Source: Desulfosporosinus fructosivorans
Lineage (GTDB): Bacteria; Bacillota; Desulfitobacteriia; Desulfitobacteriales; Desulfitobacteriaceae
Length of the DNA stretch: 64,000 nt
Reading direction: 5' to 3'
Assembly: GCF_004766045.1 (NCBI RefSeq)
Contig: NZ_SPQQ01000012.1
Span: forward strand, 60,487 to 124,486
The notes beneath the pieces are model-generated. The model was not told the DNA's origin. It did not search any database and saw only the letters and a program-made list of their open reading frames with translations. Positions 33,701 through 41,719 of this stretch are shown piece after piece. Positions within the stretch are counted from its first letter, which is position 1; every line of letters starts with the position of its first letter. Position numbers and translations under genes: made by a program.

Positions 33701-35191
33701 ATGAGTTCAATATTTTTTGGCTTGTCTGTAGCAGCTTCTGGTTTATCAGCGAGCCAAAGGGCTTTGAATACCGTGGGTCACAATATCTCCAATATGGAAA
33801 CAGAAGGTTATGTGCGACAACAAGTCGTTCAAGTAGACCAATCCTATCTGAAAAGCGGGCAATATCAAGTCGGGCGGGGGACCAGTGTGCAAGCCGTGCG
33901 CCAAATACGAAGCATCTTCCTGGATAACATGTATCGAGAAGCGCAAAGCGCTCTCAGCTATTGGCAAACTAAAGCCAGTGCGCTTGAAGATGTTGAAGCA
34001 GTAGTGAACGATTTCTCAGATGATGAGGGAATCCAAACGGCGATGGAGGAGTTTTTTGCGGCTTGGGAAGACGTTGCCAACGACCCGTCCAGCGATACTG
34101 CCAGAGCTTCGCTTCTAGGCTATGCCGATTCCCTAACAGCAATGTTTAATCTCGTTGATGATCAGCTGGATCAGATCCAAGAAAATCTGGATACCCAAAT
34201 CCAGTCAATGACTGCGGACATCAATACCATAGCCGGGCAGATTGCAGGGCTGAATAAAGAAATCGCCATGGCTGAGATCAATGGGGATAATGCCAATGAT
34301 TACCGAGATCAGGTGAACAGCTTACTGGCTACCTTATCAGAGTACGTGGATACTAAGGTTTCCATAAACAGTCAGGGGATGTATAACGTATCGATCGGAG
34401 GAGTTAGTCTGGTTAACAGTACCCAGGCAAACGAATTAACTTGCCAAACCAAGAGCTCGAATGGAACCTTTACTACGGTGGTCTGGAAAGATAGTCATCT
34501 GGAATTGAAATTGAAAGATGGAATGCTCTTAGGTCTTATTGAGGCCAGAGGCGAAGATAGTTCAGTCGCGGAATCGGGAACGACTGAAGCAGATGTGGAT
34601 GCGGATGCCGCAAACGATAATTTTAGCGGAGACAGCGCAAACTTAATATCAGAAATACGGACAGGGTTTAATATCCTTGTCAATCTGATGGCGCGAAAGA
34701 TCAATGGGATTCACAGCAGCGGGGAAGCCTTGGATGGAAGTACAGGGGCAGATTTCTTTGTCAAAATCAATGAAAGTTTGCCCTTCGGAATAGGGAATAT
34801 CCAAGTAAATCCTGAGCTACAGGATATGGACCTGATTGCGGCTTCCAGTGTAGGGGGTTCAAATGATGGTGCTATTGCCACGGAAATTATCGATTTTGCA
34901 GAAAGCGATTATTTTACATTTGATGGTCTGACCATGAATATCAGCGATTATTATGCTGAGTTAATAGGCTGGATAGGAACCCAGGGGGAGGAAGCGGATT
35001 CCAATGTCTCTAATCAGGAAGCTTTGGTTGAACAGGTTCAGTCGAATTGGCAATCGCTGTCCAGTGTCTCCATGGATGAGGAATTAACCAATTTGTTGAA
35101 ATATCAGCATGCCTATAATGCAAGTGCCCGGGTTATGAGTACACTGGATGGCATGCTAGAAACCCTGATTCAGCAGATGGCAGGGAGGTAA
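33701..35191 (+). CDS. flgK: Hook-associated protein 1 FlgK, copy 1
   Basis: 496 residues. N-terminal ASGLSASQRALNTVGHNISN, a long coiled-coil region (about 150-230) and the C-terminal LLKYQHAYNASARVMSTLDG are diagnostic for FlgK, the hook-filament junction protein. AAAGGAGGAG precedes the ATG. It is followed 2 bp later by a second flgK-like gene. Confidence 0.92.
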   Translation: MSSIFFGLSVAASGLSASQRALNTVGHNISNMETEGYVRQQVVQVDQSYLKSGQYQVGRGTSVQAVRQIRSIFLDNMYREAQSALSYWQTKASALEDVEAVVNDFSDDEGIQTAMEEFFAAWEDVANDPSSDTARASLLGYADSLTAMFNLVDDQLDQIQENLDTQIQSMTADINTIAGQIAGLNKEIAMAEINGDNANDYRDQVNSLLATLSEYVDTKVSINSQGMYNVSIGGVSLVNSTQANELTCQTKSSNGTFTTVVWKDSHLELKLKDGMLLGLIEARGEDSSVAESGTTEADVDADAANDNFSGDSANLISEIRTGFNILVNLMARKINGIHSSGEALDGSTGADFFVKINESLPFGIGNIQVNPELQDMDLIAASSVGGSNDGAIATEIIDFAESDYFTFDGLTMNISDYYAELIGWIGTQGEEADSNVSNQEALVEQVQSNWQSLSSVSMDEELTNLLKYQHAYNASARVMSTLDGMLETLIQQMAGR

Positions 35192-35193
35192 GA

Positions 35194-36717
35194 ATGAATT
35201 CATTTTTCGGCTTGAATGTCGGCGTTAAATCGTTATTTGCCAGCCAGGCTGCCCTGAATACGATTAATCATAATATCAGTAATGCGGATACCGTGGGATA
35301 TTCCCGTCAGGTGGTCAGCCAAAAGGCCTCGCGGGCCCTTTCCACAAGCAATGGCAGTGGCATGGTGGGGACGGGAGTGAAAATCGAATCGATTGTTCAG
35401 ATTCGCAATGTATTCTTGGACCAGCGCTATTGGCAGGAAAATGCTCAATATGGGGAATACAGCATTAAAAGTGATTCTTTATCAGAACTGGAATCCTTAT
35501 TGAGCGGTGCTTCTGATGACGGGCTTGATGATGCATTGAGCAGCTTTACCTCCGCCATGGAGGATTTGGCTGATGATCCAAGCGATGACTCTGCACGGTC
35601 AACCCTGGTGGCTGAAGGGAGCGCATTATGCGAGTATTTGAACAATACGTACGGAACGTTAGAGGATTTGCTGGATGAGAATAACAGTGCCGTTAAGAGT
35701 AAAGCGGATGAGATCAATTCCTTAGCCAAGCAAATCGGTGCCTTGAACAAACAAATCTATAAAGCAGAATCTATCGGAGATACAGCGAATGATTTACGGG
35801 ATCAACGGACTGTTCTGATCAATCAGCTCTCGGGCATTGCTGACATTGAGGTCAAAGAGGTGTCAAATGGCACCTTAGCCAATGGAAAAAAAGATTTGAG
35901 GTTCAGCGTCAAAATTAATGGGGTAAGTTTAGTGAATCATTTTAGTGTCAATGAGCTGGAGTGTTCTGAAAATAGTGATGGTACCTATGGTGTGCAGTGG
36001 GCTGAGACTGGTAATGAGGTTGCTTTTTCAGGCGGAGAAATCAAAGGCTATTTGGATATGTGTCAGGGGGATGGTTCCGATGGGGGGGTCAAGGGAATTC
36101 CCTATTACATGAATCAGCTGAATACTTTTGCCCGGAGTTTAGCCAAAGCCTATAATGAAGGGGTTTATGCCGACGGAGAATCCCATTCCTCCGGCCATGC
36201 CGGCGGCGTTGGCTTGGATGAAAGCACTGGGGTAAGGTTCTTTTCCTACGAGGAGAAATCCACAGCTGAACTGATGAACAGCGGCACGGATATGGATGGG
36301 ATCTATGCCAACATCACGGCGGAGAACCTATCTCTCTCATCTGATGTCCTCAATGATACGGACCAAATTGCTGCGTCCTCGGCCGCTGGAGAAGCGGAGA
36401 ATAGTGATAATCTCACTGACCTGATAGGGTTGTTTGATGATTCGGAGGTCTTTGACAACGGGACACCGGAGGATTATATCAATGCGGTCTATGCGACAAT
36501 GGCCATTGAAACAGCTCTCGCTTCAAGGCTTGCAAATATCCACGAAAATGTTGTAGAGCTAATTGACAGTCACAAAACCTCTATCTCTGGGGTATCCCTC
36601 GATGAAGAAACTTCCAATCTGATTAAGTATCAGATGGCCTATAGCGCTGCAGCGAAAGTAATCAGTGTTCTGGATGAGATTCTGGATGTGACCATCAATT
36701 CCCTGGGAGCAGGCTGA
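35194..36717 (+). CDS. flgK: Hook-associated protein 1 FlgK, copy 2
   Basis: 507 residues, a second complete FlgK paralogue with FASQAALNTINHNISNADTV at the N-terminus and LIKYQMAYSAAAKVISVLDE at the C-terminus. The central domain differs strongly from copy 1, so this is an old tandem duplication, not a recent one. GGGAGG sits at the end of copy 1. The two may form a mixed junction or have split functions. Confidence 0.9.
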   Translation: MNSFFGLNVGVKSLFASQAALNTINHNISNADTVGYSRQVVSQKASRALSTSNGSGMVGTGVKIESIVQIRNVFLDQRYWQENAQYGEYSIKSDSLSELESLLSGASDDGLDDALSSFTSAMEDLADDPSDDSARSTLVAEGSALCEYLNNTYGTLEDLLDENNSAVKSKADEINSLAKQIGALNKQIYKAESIGDTANDLRDQRTVLINQLSGIADIEVKEVSNGTLANGKKDLRFSVKINGVSLVNHFSVNELECSENSDGTYGVQWAETGNEVAFSGGEIKGYLDMCQGDGSDGGVKGIPYYMNQLNTFARSLAKAYNEGVYADGESHSSGHAGGVGLDESTGVRFFSYEEKSTAELMNSGTDMDGIYANITAENLSLSSDVLNDTDQIAASSAAGEAENSDNLTDLIGLFDDSEVFDNGTPEDYINAVYATMAIETALASRLANIHENVVELIDSHKTSISGVSLDEETSNLIKYQMAYSAAAKVISVLDEILDVTINSLGAG

Positions 36718-36759
36718 GAGTGGTAAAGGATAAAAATATCGCGGAAACGGGGTGAAAAT

Positions 36760-38136
36760 GTGAGAATTACCAACAATATGATGATCCAAAATACAATCAG
36801 CAATATTAATAACAACCTGGTCAAGCTTTCCAAGCTCCAAGCCCAGGCTTCCTCGCAAAAAAAGATAGAGGTTCCTTCTGATGACCCGGTAGCTGCTGTC
36901 AAGTCTCTGAAATTGACAAGTTATAAGGCAAACATCCAACAATATCAGGAAAATGCCGAGGCAGCCAATTCCTGGATGAGTTATTCGGATTCAGCACTCA
37001 GCCAGATCGGCGATATCATGGCCACTATTCGAGAAGAAACCGTTGAGGCAGCTAATGGGACTCTTACAGATGATGATCTAGAAAAAATTGGTACGGAAAT
37101 TACGGAATTGAAAAATTCCATTATCGAAGTTGCCAATACCAGTTATGCAGGCCGCTCTATTTTTGCCGGCTATCAAACCGATGAAGCCCCCTTTGCAGAG
37201 GTTGCCACGACGATAGGAGATCAAGTGACCTATAATGGGAAGTATTTATCATTGGGAGGAGTTGCAGATGTTTCCGTAGCAGATAGCGATCTGATAAGTT
37301 TTTATACGGATAATATGGATAAAATCAGTGGACAGGCGGAACTATCTTCTGCCACTTTTGGAGAGTTTACGGCAGTCTCTCCCGAGCTTGATTTTTCCGT
37401 CACCTTGGACGGGGTCAGCCAGACCATCAGTTTGGCTGACGGTACTGACTATGATATCGATGCAGTGGTGGACAGACTTCAGAGCCAGCTGGATGCAGCA
37501 TTCCCGGCAAGCAGTGAGCAACCGGATTCCTTGATTAAGGTGAGCCAGGATGAAGGGAAAATTGTCCTTACGGTTCAAGACGGAAGTAGTATAGGCATTA
37601 ATAGTGGTACGTTGGATGTCGGTTGTCTGAGTTTTGCCGATGGTCAAAACTCCGGTACGGGGGATACACAAAAGATCAAATACAGAGTGGGAAGCGATAG
37701 CTGGGTTACTGTCAATGCAGAGGGAAGTGACATTGTCGGCGAAGGAGAGGACAGTTTATTTAATACCCTTGCCAAGTTGGAATTGGCGTTGGCGGGAGAA
37801 ACTCAATATAAGTCGGTCAGCTATGATGCCAGTGCCGGAGTAACGGTGGAAACCCATGATTTGGATCTATCCGGCTTATTGAATGATTTGGATGAAGACA
37901 TCAATCGAGTGCTCAGTGTCAGGGCGGATTTAGGAGCAAGAACCAATTATGTTCAAAAAACCCAGACCCGCCTGGAAGACAATGAATTGACGTATTCTGA
38001 TATTTTATCCCAAAACGATGAGGTGGATCTTGCCGAAGTAAGTGTTAACTTATCAAGCGCTCAGGCTGGCTATCAAGCGGCCTTAGCTGCAGGGGCCAAA
38101 GTGATTCAAAACAGCTTGCTGGATTATTTAACTTAG
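36760..38136 (+). CDS. flgL: Hook-associated protein 3 FlgL
   Basis: 458 residues, flagellin-like helices at both ends: MIQNTISNINNNLVKLSKLQ and a C-terminal LSSAQAGYQAALAAGAKVI. The central region is a beta-rich insert longer than in the shortest FlgL proteins. It starts at GTG 36760 after a weak GGGGTGA site. It bridges FlgK to the filament. Confidence 0.88.
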   Translation: MRITNNMMIQNTISNINNNLVKLSKLQAQASSQKKIEVPSDDPVAAVKSLKLTSYKANIQQYQENAEAANSWMSYSDSALSQIGDIMATIREETVEAANGTLTDDDLEKIGTEITELKNSIIEVANTSYAGRSIFAGYQTDEAPFAEVATTIGDQVTYNGKYLSLGGVADVSVADSDLISFYTDNMDKISGQAELSSATFGEFTAVSPELDFSVTLDGVSQTISLADGTDYDIDAVVDRLQSQLDAAFPASSEQPDSLIKVSQDEGKIVLTVQDGSSIGINSGTLDVGCLSFADGQNSGTGDTQKIKYRVGSDSWVTVNAEGSDIVGEGEDSLFNTLAKLELALAGETQYKSVSYDASAGVTVETHDLDLSGLLNDLDEDINRVLSVRADLGARTNYVQKTQTRLEDNELTYSDILSQNDEVDLAEVSVNLSSAQAGYQAALAAGAKVIQNSLLDYLT

Positions 38137-38193
38137 TTTTTGTTGGGGAGAACAGGCCCAGGCCGAGATTTAATGAGGAAAGGAGGTTTCTGC

Positions 38194-40089
38194 ATGACCT
38201 CAATTAGCGGTTATTCTTCAACGACGACGCGCGTTACCGGTTTAGTCAGCGGTTTAGATGTGGATAGTATCGTTGAATCCTTGATGGAAGCAAAAGCAGT
38301 GCCGCTTAATAAACTAGAGCAAAAAAAACAGCTGGCGGAATGGAAACAAGATGCTTATCGCCAAGTGTCCATCAGCCTAAAGGCCTTTGCTGATGAATAT
38401 TTCAATTACTCCAACACTTCTTCCAATATGCTGTCTCAATCAACTTACGACCAATACACCCTAACCTCCAGTGATGATTCGGTGGTAGGGATTTCAACGA
38501 CTTCATCGTCCGAAGCGGGATCCCATACGGTTTTGGTCAGCAACCTGGCTACAGCCGCTTCTTATAAAAGCTCTGCTGTCACTGAGGTGATATCAGCTGA
38601 CTCTGCTGCTGATTTCACTCAAGCGGCGGGTAAGGCTTTCGTACTGACTATCGACGGTACGGAATACACGGTGGACCTGGATGAGAATATCACAGACCTG
38701 GCAGGCTTGCAGGAAGCAGTCGATGAAGCGGTAGGAAGCGGAAAAATTGCGATTTCAGACACCAATGGGGATGGGACAGGGTATCTGACCATCGAAAAAG
38801 CGGCCGGGAGCGGCATTGGGACGATCACCCTCAGTGACGCGGAAAGCAGCGGCGCTTTAGAGACTTTGGGATTTTCCGGTTCAGGTAACCTGACAAATTA
38901 TCTGGATACTTCCGAGACCTTGGCGGACATCGGGGACCAATTAGGTTTCAGCTTTGACTCCAATGGGTATATCGGGCTGACCATCAATGATGTTGATTTT
39001 GAATTCTCCTCAAGCATGACCCTTGAAGAGATGATGGAAGAAATCAATGCTGCCGATGCCGGGGTTACCATGTCATACAGCTCAACCAGCGACAGCTTTG
39101 TCTTGGCGGCCGATCAAATGGGCGCCGGCAAAACCCTGGACATCAGTGAAACAGGAAGCACTTTCCTGCAGGATGTGGGACTGACCGACTATACGGCAGG
39201 CGAGGACGCAGCAGCCACCATTGATGGAGTAAAGTATACCCGCAGCGAAAATTCCTTCACCATTGACGGCTTAATCTATAACCTCAAGGCTGAAAGCACT
39301 GAAACTCAAAGTGTATCCCTCACTCAAGATACCGAGGCCGTCTTGGACAAAATAACCAGCTTTGTGGAAGATTACAATACCTTGATCGACTCCCTTAACA
39401 GTACGATCTCGGAAGACTACGATCGAGACTATCAGCCCTTAACCGATGCCGAAAAAGACGAGATGTCAGAGAATGAAATCGAAGCTTGGGAAGAGAAGGC
39501 CAAGACGGGTATCCTCCAAAATGACACTGCATTGGCTAATCTTCTGCAGAATTTGCGGACTGCGTTATATGAATCTGTGGCTGGGGTCTCTACGCATTTA
39601 ACCGAAATCGGGATAACCGCCAGCAGCAATTACACAGACAAGGGCAAACTGGTGATTGATGCAGACGCGCTGCAAGAAGCCATCGCCACGAACCCGGAGG
39701 AAGTCGCGAGTTTGTTTGCGCAACAATCGGCTACTTATGGGGGGACAACCACGGTCGTGAATTTAACTTCGGAGCAAAGGAAGGTCAGGAGTAGCGAGGA
39801 AGGATTAGCCTACAGAGTTTACGATATCCTCCAGGATAATATTTCTACCTACACTGGGATTGATGGACATAAGGGAATTTTGCTTGAAAAGGCCGGTCAA
39901 GAAGGCGATGGGTCGGAATATGATAACACCTTGACCAGTCAAATCAATAGCTACGAGGAAGAGATAGAGCAAATGCTCGATAAATTAGCGGACAAAGAAG
40001 ATTACTATTATGAAAAGTATTCAGCCATGGAGACCTTTATCAATCAGATGAACAGTCAGATCGATTCTTTGCTCTCTTATCTGGAATAA
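38194..40089 (+). CDS. fliD: Flagellar filament cap FliD
   Basis: About 631 residues, beginning MTSISGYSS and containing TGLVSGLDVDSIVESLMEAK and KKQLAEWKQDAYR, the classical FliD N-terminus; the C-terminus ends in a coiled coil rich in Glu, Tyr and Ser. ATG 38194 follows AAAGGAGG at 38179-38186; an upstream in-frame ATG is spurious. It caps the growing filament. Long insertions in the D2/D3 region explain the length. Confidence 0.9.
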   Translation: MTSISGYSSTTTRVTGLVSGLDVDSIVESLMEAKAVPLNKLEQKKQLAEWKQDAYRQVSISLKAFADEYFNYSNTSSNMLSQSTYDQYTLTSSDDSVVGISTTSSSEAGSHTVLVSNLATAASYKSSAVTEVISADSAADFTQAAGKAFVLTIDGTEYTVDLDENITDLAGLQEAVDEAVGSGKIAISDTNGDGTGYLTIEKAAGSGIGTITLSDAESSGALETLGFSGSGNLTNYLDTSETLADIGDQLGFSFDSNGYIGLTINDVDFEFSSSMTLEEMMEEINAADAGVTMSYSSTSDSFVLAADQMGAGKTLDISETGSTFLQDVGLTDYTAGEDAAATIDGVKYTRSENSFTIDGLIYNLKAESTETQSVSLTQDTEAVLDKITSFVEDYNTLIDSLNSTISEDYDRDYQPLTDAEKDEMSENEIEAWEEKAKTGILQNDTALANLLQNLRTALYESVAGVSTHLTEIGITASSNYTDKGKLVIDADALQEAIATNPEEVASLFAQQSATYGGTTTVVNLTSEQRKVRSSEEGLAYRVYDILQDNISTYTGIDGHKGILLEKAGQEGDGSEYDNTLTSQINSYEEEIEQMLDKLADKEDYYYEKYSAMETFINQMNSQIDSLLSYLE

Positions 40090-40108
40090 AAACGGGAGAA
40101 GCTGATGT

Positions 40109-40552
40109 ATGGAAAATGAATATCTGGAGTTACTCAAGGAGAAAGAAATCCTTGCTCAAGCGCTTTGGCTGGGTACGGTTAATTTAACAAAGGCTGTGGA
40201 GAAAGAAGACTATGCTTCAATCAAAAAGCAGCTCATTGTACGGCAGCGTCAAATGGATCAACTTGCAAAATTAGTTGGGAATTATCTGAAAGAAGTTCAG
40301 TGTCCGGAAAATGAAGAAACCCTCAAGCTTAGGAGGGAGGTAAAGAGTTTACTTGACCAGACCGTCACGCAAAGCGGGTGTATTTTAGAACATATTATGC
40401 GGCTGAAGGAGACCGCTGCCCATAAAATTCGCTGTTTACAATTAAACAGAAAGGCCATAGGTGAAGGATATTTCAAGAAAATTCCCCAAAGCCATGGGTA
40501 TTTCATCGATAAAAAGATCGGTGATTTATACACTAATGCGAGGAAGAGGTGA
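40109..40552 (+). CDS. FlgN-like flagellar export chaperone
   Basis: 147 residues, almost entirely helical with high Glu/Lys/Gln content, ending SHGYFIDKKIGDLY, the FIDKK tail common in FlgN proteins. FlgN chaperones hold FlgK and FlgL before export, which fits two FlgK paralogues and FlgL upstream. The ATG follows GGGAGAAG. FliT is a possible alternative because it follows fliD. Confidence 0.7.
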   Translation: MENEYLELLKEKEILAQALWLGTVNLTKAVEKEDYASIKKQLIVRQRQMDQLAKLVGNYLKEVQCPENEETLKLRREVKSLLDQTVTQSGCILEHIMRLKETAAHKIRCLQLNRKAIGEGYFKKIPQSHGYFIDKKIGDLYTNARKR

Positions 40553-40592
40553 AACGTCATGCAAAAAAATAAAAATAATTCTCAAAAAGTCC

Positions 40593-40619
40593 TAAAGTTT
40601 TCATCAGAACTGCCGATAT
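40593..40619 (+). promoter_or_regulatory. Perfect sigma-D (flagellar) promoter
   Basis: TAAA at 40593-40596, exactly 15 bases, then GCCGATAT at 40612-40619. This is the Bacillus-type sigma-D consensus. It precedes a structured RNA element and then csrA. Confidence 0.85.
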
Positions 40620-40626
40620 ATAGAGT

Positions 40627-40720
40627 GTCACAATTAAATACACAGTTTTTCAGGGACGAGTTATTTTTCATGGGTGCTTTGCAGGACGCAAAACCTCATG
40701 GGATGTAGCTTGTTTTTTGT
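40627..40720 (+). ncRNA. Structured RNA element A (candidate CsrA-binding RNA)
   Basis: After the sigma-D promoter, ACGAGTTA (40656-40663) pairs with TAGCTTGT (40705-40712). Inside it CATGGG (40669-40674) pairs with CTCATG (40695-40700) and TTTGC-AGGAC-GCAAA (40678-40692) is a hairpin with GGA in its loop. GGA triplets occur at 40654, 40684 and 40701. A six-T run ends it. The same architecture with compensating base changes recurs at 41524-41614. It resembles CsrA target sites. It may be an independent small RNA or a leader of csrA. Confidence 0.6.
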
Positions 40721-40796
40721 TTTCCTAAACCGAGTTGAAAAATGAAAGCCTCAAAGAGGAAGTTGATGGCAATAATGTTCAAGGAGGGATTGGCTG

Positions 40797-40976
40797 ATGC
40801 TTGTGTTAGGAAGAAAGCCTGGAGAATATGTGATGATTGATGACAATATTAAGATCAAAGTGGTAAAAAGTGCTGGGGGTGATTTACGCTTGGCTATTGA
40901 TGCACCTATACAAATGAAAATTCTGCGTGGAGAGGTTTATGAACAACAGAAAGGCAACGACGGGCGGATCGCCTGA
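40797..40976 (+). CDS. csrA: Carbon storage regulator CsrA
   Basis: Fifty-nine residues, MLVLGRKPGEYVMIDDNIKI then KVVKSAGGDLRLAIDAP, and ILRGEVYEQQ with the conserved Arg that contacts GGA RNA. CsrA is a dimeric RNA-binding translational repressor; in Firmicutes it controls flagellin and is antagonised by FliW. AAGGAGGGA precedes the ATG and itself contains two GGA triplets, so autoregulation is possible. It is placed between flgN-like and fliS. No fliW gene is seen in the window. Confidence 0.94.
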   Translation: MLVLGRKPGEYVMIDDNIKIKVVKSAGGDLRLAIDAPIQMKILRGEVYEQQKGNDGRIA

Positions 40977-41004
40977 GGTTAAGTGGATATGAAGGGTGGT
41001 CACT

Positions 41005-41097
41005 ATGAGAGTTAAGAACAAAAGGGCAGCAGGCAAACGAGAGTTGACCCTCGGAGTTAAGCTGAAGGATCGCAGTTATGATAGCCAAGCAATATAA
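41005..41097 (+). CDS. Small basic ORF overlapping fliS
   Basis: Thirty codons, MRVKNKRAAGKRELTLGVKL and on to a TAA at 41095, overlapping the first 20 bases of fliS. GAAGGGTGG precedes the ATG. It is Lys/Arg-rich. It may be a genuine coupled small protein or only a translation-coupling device for fliS. No family is recognised. Confidence 0.35.
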   Translation: MRVKNKRAAGKRELTLGVKLKDRSYDSQAI

Positions 41098-41473
41098 AGA
41101 AGCCTATTTGGAAAGCACCGTTTTTACCTCAAGTCCCGAGAAGTTGACTTTGCTGCTTTATTCTCATTTAGTGATTCTAATCAGGCAGGCTCAGGCCGGC
41201 CTGGAAGAAAAGGACTTAAAAAAGTCACATATTAACATCATTAAAGCTAAGAAACTGATTATTAACTTTGAAAATACTTTGGACCAGACGTACAAAATCG
41301 CTGCCGACTTGCTGGCTATGTATGAATATATGTATAGGCGGCTAACAGAAGCTAACCTGAAAAAGGATTGGGATATTCTTGAAGAGATCCTCAGCCATGC
41401 CAGAGTGCTGAGAGATACCTGGGCACTTGCCGCCAAAATTAGTAAAGGGCAAAATAATCAATTAGGTTCTTAA
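41078..41473 (+). CDS. fliS: Flagellin chaperone FliS
   Basis: 131-residue helical protein beginning AKQYKEAYLESTVFTSSPEK followed by LTLLLYSHLVILIRQAQAGL, the FliS signature (Y..QYKE...TA.P..L..MLY). It binds the C-terminal helix of flagellin in the cytoplasm before export. It lies between csrA and fliC, the usual neighbourhood. Confidence 0.93.
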   Translation: MIAKQYKEAYLESTVFTSSPEKLTLLLYSHLVILIRQAQAGLEEKDLKKSHINIIKAKKLIINFENTLDQTYKIAADLLAMYEYMYRRLTEANLKKDWDILEEILSHARVLRDTWALAAKISKGQNNQLGS

Positions 41474-41508
41474 AATGTTTTGACTTTTTGGCTGAGCTGT
41501 GAATACGA

Positions 41509-41516
41509 GCCGATAT
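41509..41516 (+). promoter_or_regulatory. Sigma-D -10 element before fliC
   Basis: A perfect GCCGATAT; the -35 position 15 bases upstream reads GGCT instead of TAAA. It stands in the same relation to element B as the 40.6-kb promoter does to element A. Confidence 0.6.
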
Positions 41517-41523
41517 GAGTAGT

Positions 41524-41614
41524 AAGAGACAAATTATAGTTTTTCAGGGACGAGTTAATTTTCATGGGTGTTCTGCAGGATGCAAAACCCCATGGAAGTT
41601 AGCTCGTTTTTTAT
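41524..41614 (+). ncRNA. Structured RNA element B (candidate CsrA-binding RNA)
   Basis: Second copy of the csrA-upstream element, about 85 percent identical. ACGAGTTA pairs with TAGCTCGT (Watson-Crick where copy A has a wobble) and CATGGG pairs with CCCATG. The hairpin TGC-AGGAT-GCA puts GGA in its loop, and GGA triplets lie at 41548, 41578 and 41594. A T-run follows at 41607-41612. It ends 105 bp before the flagellin start codon. Confidence 0.6.
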
Positions 41615-41632
41615 TTAGAGAAATGGGGTATC

Positions 41633-41666
41633 TAGACTGTTTCGGCAACCGGGGCCGCAACGTCTA
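41633..41666 (+). promoter_or_regulatory. Second hairpin in flagellin leader
   Basis: TAGAC (41633-41637) and GTCTA (41662-41666) enclose GTTTCGGC/GCCGCAAC, a stem with an AACCGG-like loop, 53 bp before fliC. It may protect or position the ribosome site AAGGAGGGG. Confidence 0.5.
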
Positions 41667-41719
41667 AATATAAATCAACATGGAAAAAAGTTTACACAAA
41701 ACAAGGAGGGGTAATCACT

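Noticed and set aside
40627..40720. Cyclic di-GMP (GEMM-I) riboswitch, because of GGACGCAAAACC
   Set aside because: Only this short piece resembles GEMM. The GGCAAACC strand, the GAAA tetraloop and the second stem are missing, while GGA triplets and a terminator-like end fit a CsrA target better.
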